DNA of 22,610 bases, taken from the NCBI GenBank assembly GCA_007117175.1, contig SKGZ01000136.1:1-22610 (forward strand), given 5' to 3'. The notes below the pieces were generated by a model. That model ran no database searches, was not told the DNA's origin, and saw only the letters and a list, made by a program, of their open reading frames with translations. The stretch is from Bacteriovoracales bacterium. GTDB taxonomy: Bacteria > Bdellovibrionota > Bacteriovoracia > Bacteriovoracales > Bacteriovoracaceae. This document shows positions 15,381 through 21,802 of this stretch, piece by piece. Numbering within the stretch: the stretch's first letter is position 1; each line of letters opens with the position of its first letter. The position numbers and the translations under genes were made by a program.

Positions 15381-17537
15381 ATGAATCATCCAAAACAATT
15401 AGAGCAATTTCAATATGATGATCAAATTGTTAAGAACTTTATTTTTGCCACTGTTTTTTGGGGATTAGCTTCACTGCTTGCCGGAGTCTATATTGCCTTT
15501 GAGTTAGCCTATTGGAAATTAAATATGGAAACTGCTTGGTTGACCTTTGGCAGGCTACGTCCTCTGCATACCAATGCCGCTATCTTTGCCTTTGTAGGTA
15601 ATGCTATGTTTGCAGGAATTTATTACTCCACCCAGCGGCTTTGCAAGGCGAGCCTATACGCCCCCTTACTTGCTCGAATGCATTTTTGGTTATGGCAATT
15701 GATCATTGCTTTGGGCGGTCTTTCCTTATTACTGGGTTTTACTGACGGCAAGGAATATGCGGAGTTAACATGGCCATTTGATATTGCCATTGCCGTTTCT
15801 TGGGTCATCTTTTCAGTCAATACCTTGGGCACAGTTTTCATTCGCCGAGAAAAACATATTTTCGTGGCCATCTGGTTCTATATTGCCACTCTCATCACCG
15901 TTGCTCTTCTCCATATTGTCAACGCCATCGTCATTCCTGTGGGCTGGCTAGAAAGTTACCCCGTCTACGCAGGAGTACAAGATGCAGTTGTGCAATGGTG
16001 GTATGGCCATAATGCAGTTGCCTTCTTTCTCACCACTCCTTTTCTAGGTCTGATGTATTATTTCATCCCCAAGGCTGCCAATAGACCAGTCTATAGCTAC
16101 CGCCTCTCAATCATTCACTTCTGGTCACTGATCTTTATTTATATTTGGGCCGGTCCTCACCACCTACTCTATTCAGCTATCCCTGAATGGGCACAAACAT
16201 TGGGAATGGTTTTTTCTATCGCCTTGTGGGCTCCTTCTTGGGGGGGGATGATCAATGGCCTGATGACTCTTCGAGGGGCCTGGGATCGAGTGCGTAAAGA
16301 GCCGGTTTTAAAGTTTATGGCCACCGCGGTCACTTTCTATGGAATGGCCACTTTTGAAGGGCCACTGCTTTCCATTAAGTCAGTCAACTATCTAGCTCAC
16401 TTCACCGACTGGATTGTGGGGCACGTGCACAGTGGAACCATTGGTTGGAACTATATGCTGATTTGTGGAATTCTCTACTATCTTGTTCCAAGACTCTACA
16501 AACAAGACCTATTCAGTCAACGTTTGGCCAATATCCATTTTTGGACGGCCACCATTGGACTACTGCTTTATATTGTGTCCATGTGGAGTGCGGGAATTAC
16601 TCAAGGTCTTATGTGGCAAGCAATCAATGAGCAGGGATCGCTGACCTATCCTAACTTTGTGGAAACCGTTTTAAGAATTATTCCTATGTATTGGATACGG
16701 GCCTTTGGTGGGGTCTTAGTTCTAGTTGGATTTATTTTAATGATCTACAATCTTTTAAAAACCATTAATGCTGCCCCCGCTGCAGTGACTGAGAATTTTC
16801 AGGCCGAGAACCAAAGGCATCAAGCAGATCATCAAGGTGATAGCGCTCACCGAAAATTAGAAGGGATGCCAGCAGTGTTTGCAGCTCTTTCACTTATTGC
16901 AGTTTTAGTAGGCTCTATTATTTCAATTGTCCCCATGCTCACCACTGATCGCTTCACTGTCAGTGATATTGTCAAACCCTACACCCCACTAGAGCTGGCG
17001 GGACGTGACATCTACGTCAGTGAAGGCTGTTATACTTGCCACAGTCAGATGGTTCGGCCATCCCCATCAGAAGTCTTGCGCTATGGAGAACACTCTCGCG
17101 CTGAAGAAAGTGTTTATGATCGTCCTTTTCAATGGGGATCTCGCCGAATTGGTCCTGACTTAGCACGAGTGGGTGGTAAGTATAATCATATTTGGCATTA
17201 TAAGCATATGGAAGATCCACGCTCAGTGATTTCTCAATCGATCATGCCATCCTATCCATGGTTAATCACGGAAAAAACTGACTTGGCAAGTTTGAGACGA
17301 AAACTACAAGTGCTGAAAAAAATGGGACATCCCTATACAGAAGAAGAAATTGAATACGCCCAAGAGCTAGCACTGGAACAAGCCCAAGATATTGCCAATG
17401 AACTTAATCAATCAGGGATTTCCAGTGAAGTGGTCGACAAAAAAATTGTGGCCTTGATTGCCTACTTACAAAAACTAGGCACTGATATCGAAGACATCGT
17501 CAATAAAGAACAACACAAGGATTTAACCTATGATTAA
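15381..17537 (+). CDS. ccoNO: cbb3-type cytochrome c oxidase, fused subunits I and II (CcoN-CcoO)
   Basis: Catalytic core that reduces oxygen to water at low oxygen. Residues 1 to about 460 are CcoN: haem b ligands His63 and His350, CuB ligands His210, His260 and His261, haem b3 ligand His348 (GHVHSG), and the cross-linked tyrosine equivalent Tyr254. These sit three residues along from the P. stutzeri positions. After a hydrophilic linker (about 465-495) comes CcoO: one membrane helix (about 497-519), the haem c site Cys550-x-x-Cys553-His554 in CYTCH, and the Met ligand in IMPSYPW (622). In most bacteria these are two proteins; here a single 718-residue frame carries both. AAGG lies about nine bases before the ATG. 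A run of eight G (16240-16247) encodes part of Trp-Gly-Gly (287-289). Confidence 0.96.
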   Translation: MNHPKQLEQFQYDDQIVKNFIFATVFWGLASLLAGVYIAFELAYWKLNMETAWLTFGRLRPLHTNAAIFAFVGNAMFAGIYYSTQRLCKASLYAPLLARMHFWLWQLIIALGGLSLLLGFTDGKEYAELTWPFDIAIAVSWVIFSVNTLGTVFIRREKHIFVAIWFYIATLITVALLHIVNAIVIPVGWLESYPVYAGVQDAVVQWWYGHNAVAFFLTTPFLGLMYYFIPKAANRPVYSYRLSIIHFWSLIFIYIWAGPHHLLYSAIPEWAQTLGMVFSIALWAPSWGGMINGLMTLRGAWDRVRKEPVLKFMATAVTFYGMATFEGPLLSIKSVNYLAHFTDWIVGHVHSGTIGWNYMLICGILYYLVPRLYKQDLFSQRLANIHFWTATIGLLLYIVSMWSAGITQGLMWQAINEQGSLTYPNFVETVLRIIPMYWIRAFGGVLVLVGFILMIYNLLKTINAAPAAVTENFQAENQRHQADHQGDSAHRKLEGMPAVFAALSLIAVLVGSIISIVPMLTTDRFTVSDIVKPYTPLELAGRDIYVSEGCYTCHSQMVRPSPSEVLRYGEHSRAEESVYDRPFQWGSRRIGPDLARVGGKYNHIWHYKHMEDPRSVISQSIMPSYPWLITEKTDLASLRRKLQVLKKMGHPYTEEEIEYAQELALEQAQDIANELNQSGISSEVVDKKIVALIAYLQKLGTDIEDIVNKEQHKDLTYD
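16240..16247 (+). repeat. Homopolymer tract of eight G inside ccoNO
   Basis: G8 is unusual in DNA this AT-rich. It lies across the TGG GGG GGG codons (Trp287-Gly288-Gly289) in the CcoN half. Gain or loss of one base would truncate the oxidase. Confidence 0.9.
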
Positions 17538-17718
17538 ACTTTTTTTAATCGAATCCATACCACTGATCATTCCTCTCAGTCTACTAGTGATGGTGGTTGG
17601 CTTTTTTATTTTCTTATGGATTCAAACTTTTCACCCCAAAAATAAAAATTTCTACCATCGATTAAGCTTTATGCCCATTGATGATGATAAGAATCAGGAG
17701 CACTGCCATGAAAAATGA
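17530..17718 (+). CDS. ccoQ: cbb3 oxidase subunit IV (CcoQ)
   Basis: 62 residues: one membrane segment (SIPLIIPLSLLVMVVGFFIF) followed by the CcoQ-type motif HPKNKNFYHRLSFMPIDDD, equivalent to the PKNKxxFxxAAxxPLDDD pattern of the family. CcoQ is a small non-catalytic subunit that helps stabilise the complex. Its start overlaps the ccoNO stop by eight bases and its end overlaps ccoP by 11, so translation is probably coupled throughout. Confidence 0.9.
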   Translation: MIKLFLIESIPLIIPLSLLVMVVGFFIFLWIQTFHPKNKNFYHRLSFMPIDDDKNQEHCHEK

Positions 17719-18313
17719 TGAAAAATCAAAGATTCTGGATGACGAGAAAAACATTGTACTCGATCACGACTATGATGCCATTCAAGAACTCGATCACCCT
17801 CTACCCTCTTGGTGGGTGATGACATTCTATGGCGGAATCTTCTTTGCCATCATTTATAGTGTTTATTTTTTCTTCATGGGTGGTTTTAGTATTGAAAAAG
17901 ATTTCCAAGAGAAAATGACAAAAATCAAAGAACTTAGAAGTGAGTTTGCCAGTGAGGGGGACTTTAACTTAGCGTTTTACCAAGAGCTACTCACTGATCA
18001 AGTCATTGCTCAAGGTGAAGAAATTTATAATATCAATTGTATTGCTTGCCACTTAGAAAACGGTAAAGGCGGTGACATTGGACCAAATCTAGCTGATAAT
18101 TTTTGGAAAAATGGTGATGGCAGCGCTGAAAGCATCTATGAAATTGTTTACAATGGAAGATTAGAAGCTGGGATGCCGCCTTGGGCCGATATCCTACAAC
18201 CAGAAGAGCTTTATGCAGTGACTGCTTATGTTCGCAGCCTGAGAGGAGTAGAGAGCGAAGGGGCCAAGGGACCTGAGGGGCAAGAATACCCTGTCCCAGC
18301 AGATAATGAGTAA
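17708..18313 (+). CDS. ccoP: cbb3 oxidase subunit III (CcoP), one-haem form
   Basis: The membrane-anchored cytochrome c subunit that feeds electrons to the oxidase. ATG 17708 is chosen because AGGAG (17696-17700) lies seven bases upstream; a start ten codons earlier would read out-of-family residues. The 201-residue protein has the CcoP N-terminus (YDAIQELDHPLPSWW), one membrane helix (about 36-57), then a cytochrome c domain with CIACH (111-115), PNLADNFWKNGD and the Met ligand in EAGMPPW (156). This matches the first of the two haem domains of usual CcoP. The second is absent, replaced by a 20-residue acidic tail. The stop overlaps the ccoG start, so the short form is not a sequencing break. 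Confidence 0.92.
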   Translation: MKNDEKSKILDDEKNIVLDHDYDAIQELDHPLPSWWVMTFYGGIFFAIIYSVYFFFMGGFSIEKDFQEKMTKIKELRSEFASEGDFNLAFYQELLTDQVIAQGEEIYNINCIACHLENGKGGDIGPNLADNFWKNGDGSAESIYEIVYNGRLEAGMPPWADILQPEELYAVTAYVRSLRGVESEGAKGPEGQEYPVPADNE

Positions 18314-19694
18314 GCTGAAAAGTAAATTTGAAAAACATGAATCAAGACTTTCTACCACCGATGAACACGGCAATCGCGTTTATGTCTATCCAGAAAATGT
18401 TAAGGGAAAATGGCGCAATCGCAGACACATCTTTTACTGGTCTCTGATACTGATCTACCTAATCCTTCCCTGGATTTACTATCAAAATCAACAATTGGTT
18501 TTACTAGACATTGCCAATCGAGAATTTCACTTTTTTGGACAAGTTTTTTATGCCCATAACACTCCTCTGATTGTTTTAGTCTTCATTGGTTTTGCCATGC
18601 TCATCGCCTTTCTCACTAGCCTCTATGGTCGAGTCTGGTGTGGTTATGCCTGTCCACAAACTGTTTTTATCGATGCTATCTACTTAAGAATAGAACGACT
18701 GATTGAAGGCAACTCTCTTCAACGTGAAAAACTAGATCAAACTCCTTGGAATTTTAAGAAAATTCAACTCAAAACTCTGAAATGGTTTTGTTTTACCTTA
18801 GTCTCTCTGCACATTGCTCACTCCTTTATTGGTTATTTTGTGGGCACTAGAGAGCTCTTTTGGATCACTCTCTCTCCTCCCTGGGAAAATTGGACTCTTT
18901 TTTTAATGACTATGGGGATCACCGCCCTTTGTCTTTTTGATTTTGGCTGGTTTCGAGAACAATTTTGCACCATTGCATGTCCCTATGGCCGTTTTCAAAG
19001 TGTGCTGATGGATGAAAACACTCTGACGGTCAGCTATGACTTTCAAAGAGGAGAGCCACGCAGAGGACTCACCACTCAAGACAATGAAGGTGATTGTGTC
19101 AATTGTTATCAATGCGTGCGTGTTTGTCCCACCGGCATAGACATCCGTAATGGCACCCAATTAGAATGCATTGGTTGCACTCAATGCATCGATGCCTGCG
19201 ATGAAATCATGAGTAAACTGAACCGCCCCAGTGGTCTCATACGCTATGCCAGTGAAAACCAACTCAAAAAAATCCCTCAAAAAAAGATTCAGCCGCGAAC
19301 AATCATCTATCTTTTTCTACTTTCTCTTATTTTGGCAACATTCATTTACTTGCTTAAAGGGCAACCAAAATTAGATCTGGTGATACTCAATCAAGGCAAA
19401 TCACCCTACACTGAATTGCAAGGTAGCGCCATTCGCAATCAAAAGTTAATTAAACTTACTCTCAATCAAAAAGATCCTATGGCCATTAAGCTTCGCAGCC
19501 ACAACCCTGAAATTAAAATCACTACTCCATTGAGTCCCTGGCCCCTTCGTCAAGGAATCAATAAAGCTCCTCTTTTTTTAACCTTTCAAAAAGAGCAATT
19601 GAGTCATCAATCCGTATCCATTGACCTTATCAATAATGAAAATCAAGAAGTCATACAAACCATAGAGGTGCAACTTGTCGGCCCTCGCCACTGA
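18306..19694 (+). CDS. ccoG: cbb3 oxidase accessory iron-sulfur protein CcoG
   Basis: A membrane iron-sulfur protein (RdxA/FixG family) needed for cbb3 assembly and implicated in reducing copper. The 462 residues contain the YGRVWCGYACPQTVF and CTIACPYGRF cysteine motifs, two ferredoxin-type [4Fe-4S] clusters (CVNCYQCVRVCP and CIGCTQCIDAC), about five membrane helices, and a C-terminal immunoglobulin-like periplasmic domain after the last helix (about 340-357). The ATG lies inside the end of ccoP (overlap of eight bases), and the next gene starts 20 bases before its stop. ccoH, which usually follows ccoG, is not found here. Confidence 0.95.
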   Translation: MSKLKSKFEKHESRLSTTDEHGNRVYVYPENVKGKWRNRRHIFYWSLILIYLILPWIYYQNQQLVLLDIANREFHFFGQVFYAHNTPLIVLVFIGFAMLIAFLTSLYGRVWCGYACPQTVFIDAIYLRIERLIEGNSLQREKLDQTPWNFKKIQLKTLKWFCFTLVSLHIAHSFIGYFVGTRELFWITLSPPWENWTLFLMTMGITALCLFDFGWFREQFCTIACPYGRFQSVLMDENTLTVSYDFQRGEPRRGLTTQDNEGDCVNCYQCVRVCPTGIDIRNGTQLECIGCTQCIDACDEIMSKLNRPSGLIRYASENQLKKIPQKKIQPRTIIYLFLLSLILATFIYLLKGQPKLDLVILNQGKSPYTELQGSAIRNQKLIKLTLNQKDPMAIKLRSHNPEIKITTPLSPWPLRQGINKAPLFLTFQKEQLSHQSVSIDLINNENQEVIQTIEVQLVGPRH

Positions 19695-20361
19695 ACCACT
19701 GCTTCCACTCGGTGCTTTATTATTAGGATTGGCAGGAGGTGTTCACTGTATCGGAATGTGTGGACCGCTGGTGATGGCCAGTGCAAAAACTAAAGTACAA
19801 ATTGCCAGTTATCAAATTGGTCGATTACTGGGCTATAGTCTACTGGCATTGATTGCCACTCTGCTAGGACAAGGCCTATTGCAGTTAGCTCCTTACTTTT
19901 CTCTAGTGGGAACAATTCTTATCGCCCTACTCTTTATCACTTTTGGCATACGCAGCTGGCAAAATAAAGGCAGCGATTTTCAGGCCCCATTATGGCTGCA
20001 GCGCTTCTTGCAAAATATCTGGAGAGTTCACTTTAATCTTAAAACATGGCCGTTTCTCAAAAGCTTTTTAACAGGCATGCTTTCACTACTACTTCCCTGT
20101 GGACTTCTTTATAGCGCACTTTTTGGACTTATTCTCATCACCAATCCCAGTAATCTGTGGCTAGGCCTTTTTGCCTTTTGGTTAGGCACACTGCCAGCTA
20201 TGGTTTTTGCCCCTCAACTGATCCAAAAAATACTCAAACCATGGCAAAAAAGCTCGCCACAAATCATTGCACTTTTTTTTATTTCCCTAGGACTACTCAC
20301 CCTTATCCTGCGCCTATGGCCATGGCTAGCAGGTCAAGGAATTGAATCTTGTTGTCAGTAA
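19675..20361 (+). CDS. TauE/SafE-DsbD_2-type membrane protein of the cco cluster
   Basis: 228 residues with about six membrane helices. Near the N-terminus, LAGGVHCIGMCGPLVM carries the HCxGMCG motif (Cys25, Cys29), and a later LLLPCGLLYSAL carries a second Cys-containing motif. These are the marks of the COG2836/DsbD_2-related family commonly found beside cbb3 oxidase genes, where a part in copper handling or cytochrome maturation is suspected but not settled. The protein ends in ESCCQ, a possible metal-binding pair. The start is TTG with GAGG six bases upstream, located inside ccoG, so it is translated as part of that operon. Confidence 0.85.
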   Translation: MSALATEPLLPLGALLLGLAGGVHCIGMCGPLVMASAKTKVQIASYQIGRLLGYSLLALIATLLGQGLLQLAPYFSLVGTILIALLFITFGIRSWQNKGSDFQAPLWLQRFLQNIWRVHFNLKTWPFLKSFLTGMLSLLLPCGLLYSALFGLILITNPSNLWLGLFAFWLGTLPAMVFAPQLIQKILKPWQKSSPQIIALFFISLGLLTLILRLWPWLAGQGIESCCQ

Positions 20362-20367
20362 TTTTTC

Positions 20368-20380
20368 GCAAGTAACTTGC
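20368..20380. promoter_or_regulatory. 13-bp palindrome, candidate operator ahead of the Fur-family gene
   Basis: GCAAGTAACTTGC is a perfect palindrome around a central A, lying 31 bases before the fur-like ATG and touching a possible -35 box. It is a natural candidate for autoregulation by the Fur-family protein. It is unlike the E. coli Fur or Zur consensus. Read as a hairpin it would have only a five-base stem, so it is a poor terminator. Confidence 0.45.
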
Positions 20381-20405
20381 AATTTTATCAATTCACTGGC
20401 ATAAC
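20377..20405 (+). promoter_or_regulatory. Candidate promoter of the Fur-family gene
   Basis: TTGCAA (20377-20382) and CATAAC (20400-20405) are 17 bases apart, each matching four of six consensus bases. Initiation about six bases on would coincide with ATG 20412. The palindrome at 20368-20380 overlaps the -35. Confidence 0.35.
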
Positions 20406-20411
20406 AGGGCC

Positions 20412-20870
20412 ATGAAAACACATCAGTGCTGTGATCATTCCCTCTCCACTCAACAGGCCAAGGAAATGCTTGCCCAGCACGGTATCAGTCGCACTCAAAT
20501 CAAAACAAAGATTTTACTGATCCTCTCTCAAGACTCTAAACCTTTAAGCGCTCAAGAGATCCACCAAGAGATTGGACCTCAAAACTGTGACATCTCCTCT
20601 ATTTGGCGAAGCTTAAAGCAATTTCAAGAAAAAGGACTCACACGCGAGATTAATTTAGGAGAAGAATTTTTTCGCTATCAGCTCAAAGATCCCAACCATG
20701 AAGATGATCATCACCACCATCATATTCGCTGCCGTCAGTGCGGTGACATTCAACAATTAGCTGAGTGTAACCTCAATGTCTTTGATAAAATGGTCTCAAA
20801 GCTTGGCTATCAAGACACTGAACACTACCTAGAATTTACTGGGATTTGTGCTGATTGCTCTCAGCGATAA
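20412..20870 (+). CDS. Fur-family metalloregulator, probably Zur-like
   Basis: 152 residues with the Fur layout: a winged-helix DNA-binding domain (about 15-85, with SAQEIHQEIGPQNCDISSIW around the recognition helix), then a dimerisation domain. The structural zinc site has two Cys pairs, CRQC (107-110) and CADC (146-149). A His run (100-104, preceded by HEDD) supplies regulatory metal ligands. The N-terminal HQCCDH is an extra possible metal site. The pattern is nearer to Zur than to Fur or PerR, but that is inference. It follows the cco-linked membrane gene by 50 bases and ends overlapping a convergent gene by ten bases. It could control metal supply to the oxidase genes. Confidence 0.88.
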   Translation: MKTHQCCDHSLSTQQAKEMLAQHGISRTQIKTKILLILSQDSKPLSAQEIHQEIGPQNCDISSIWRSLKQFQEKGLTREINLGEEFFRYQLKDPNHEDDHHHHHIRCRQCGDIQQLAECNLNVFDKMVSKLGYQDTEHYLEFTGICADCSQR

Positions 20871-21178
20871 AGAAAACGTCTGACAGGTGTTTGATTGGGA
20901 TTACACTGCCTAAGACTCTTTTTTATCCTCTCACATTTTTGAATTGCCTGCTCTTTGGCGCGTTTCCACACCCAATTGCGAGGATGGCTATGATGGACAC
21001 CCAATTGACGCTCTAACTTCCCTTCATCCGTTTCAATCTCTAACTCCAAAACCACTCGAGCGGTTTGTCCATTCACTTGAGTTTCAGCACTATTTAAAAG
21101 CCGACATTGGCAAGCTGAACTCTCCGATGCCAAGGCAGAAAAAGAGACAAAGAATAAAAAAAGACCTAATTTTTTCAT
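20861..21178 (-). CDS. Small secreted protein of unknown function
   Basis: 105 residues from ATG 21178, chosen because MKKLGLFLFFVSFSALA is a clean signal peptide; a longer frame would start 13 codons earlier. An AAAGAGA stretch lies just upstream. The mature part begins SESSACQCRLL and contains four Cys in all (two in CQC, one in IQKCERI, one in RQCNPN), which could form two disulfides in the periplasm. A HSHPRNWVWKRAKEQA segment is notably basic and aromatic. I do not recognise a family. The stop overlaps the end of the Fur-family gene by ten bases. Confidence 0.78.
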   Translation of the reverse strand: MKKLGLFLFFVSFSALASESSACQCRLLNSAETQVNGQTARVVLELEIETDEGKLERQLGVHHSHPRNWVWKRAKEQAIQKCERIKKSLRQCNPNQTPVRRFLYR

Positions 21179-21284
21179 AATCTCTTTATAAGTCAATTGT
21201 GCATCGAATTCAATCAACCCTGTAAAAAGGTAATAGTCAGGCCTTATCTAAAAGACACAAGGAAGCAATTCAAGTACTAAGTTC

Positions 21285-21314
21285 TTGACGTCACAACTAG
21301 AAAAATGCTATTGT
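21285..21314 (+). promoter_or_regulatory. Promoter of the interrupted exported-protein gene
   Basis: TTGACG (21285-21290, five of six matches) and TATTGT (21309-21314, four of six) are 18 bases apart. The predicted start near 21321 leaves a 22-base leader with AAGGGAG (21331-21337) properly placed before ATG 21343. Confidence 0.5.
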
Positions 21315-21328
21315 CTCGCACGACGTCA
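21286..21328. promoter_or_regulatory. Paired GACGTCA sites, candidate operators
   Basis: TGACGTCA (21286-21293, perfect eight-base palindrome overlapping the -35) and CGACGTCA (21321-21328, at the predicted transcription start) share GACGTCA with centres 35 bases apart. Such placement suits repression by a looping or paired dimeric regulator. The regulator is unknown. Confidence 0.4.
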
Positions 21329-21342
21329 ATAAGGGAGTATTT

Positions 21343-21729
21343 ATGACTAAGACTTTATTCTCATTAATGTTTTTTTTATCATTTAGTTCTGCATTATTTG
21401 CCAATGGACATAGTCATATTGTTGTTCAAACTCAATACGAGGACATTATTATTAATTGGTATGACACTCAACTCAGTGAAACGGAAGTTGAAGCACTTTT
21501 TTATGCACAAGGAAGTGCATACGCAATCACCAACGGACAACTTTGCTACAATGGCAACCCAGTTAATGTCTTTTAAATTTTAACAGCACTTAACGAATGG
21601 TCAATTCTTGGCGATGAATACCAAATTCAAAGAATTCAAATTAATCATAATAATGATATTGGCTACACGGTTTACGATGGAGTCAATGAACAAATTTTCT
21701 CACAGGTGACTATCCAGCACTGTCAATAA
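21343..21729 (+). pseudogene. Small exported protein gene interrupted by an in-frame TAA
   Basis: From ATG 21343 the frame encodes a signal peptide (MTKTLFSLMFFLSFSSALFA) and a short mature part ending PVNVF at TAA 21574-21576, 77 residues in all. The same frame then runs on for 50 more codons (ILTALNEWSILGDEYQIQ to FSQVTIQHCQ) to TAA 21727-21729 with no frameshift, and reads like protein. The whole would be about 128 residues with single Cys residues before and after the stop (QLCYNG, IQHCQ). The promoter and ribosome site are good, so the 77-residue form is probably still made. I recognise no family. The single stop could be a recent mutation, a sequencing error or, less likely, recoding. 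Confidence 0.65.
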
Positions 21730-21802
21730 ACACCTGCTCCTCCGCCCTGCTCTACTCCAGCCGTTCTATAAGTTAATTATAAAGTTTCTTGCAATATTAA
21801 TT

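Noticed and set aside
20368..20390. GCAAG-TAA-CTTGC as an intrinsic terminator after the cco cluster
   Set aside because: The stem is only five base pairs with a three-base loop, and the following T run is short and broken. An operator is a better reading.
21398..21583. Alternative 61-codon frame overlapping the interrupted exported-protein gene
   Set aside because: It is out of frame with the signal peptide, has no ribosome site, and its translation looks like low-complexity shadow sequence.
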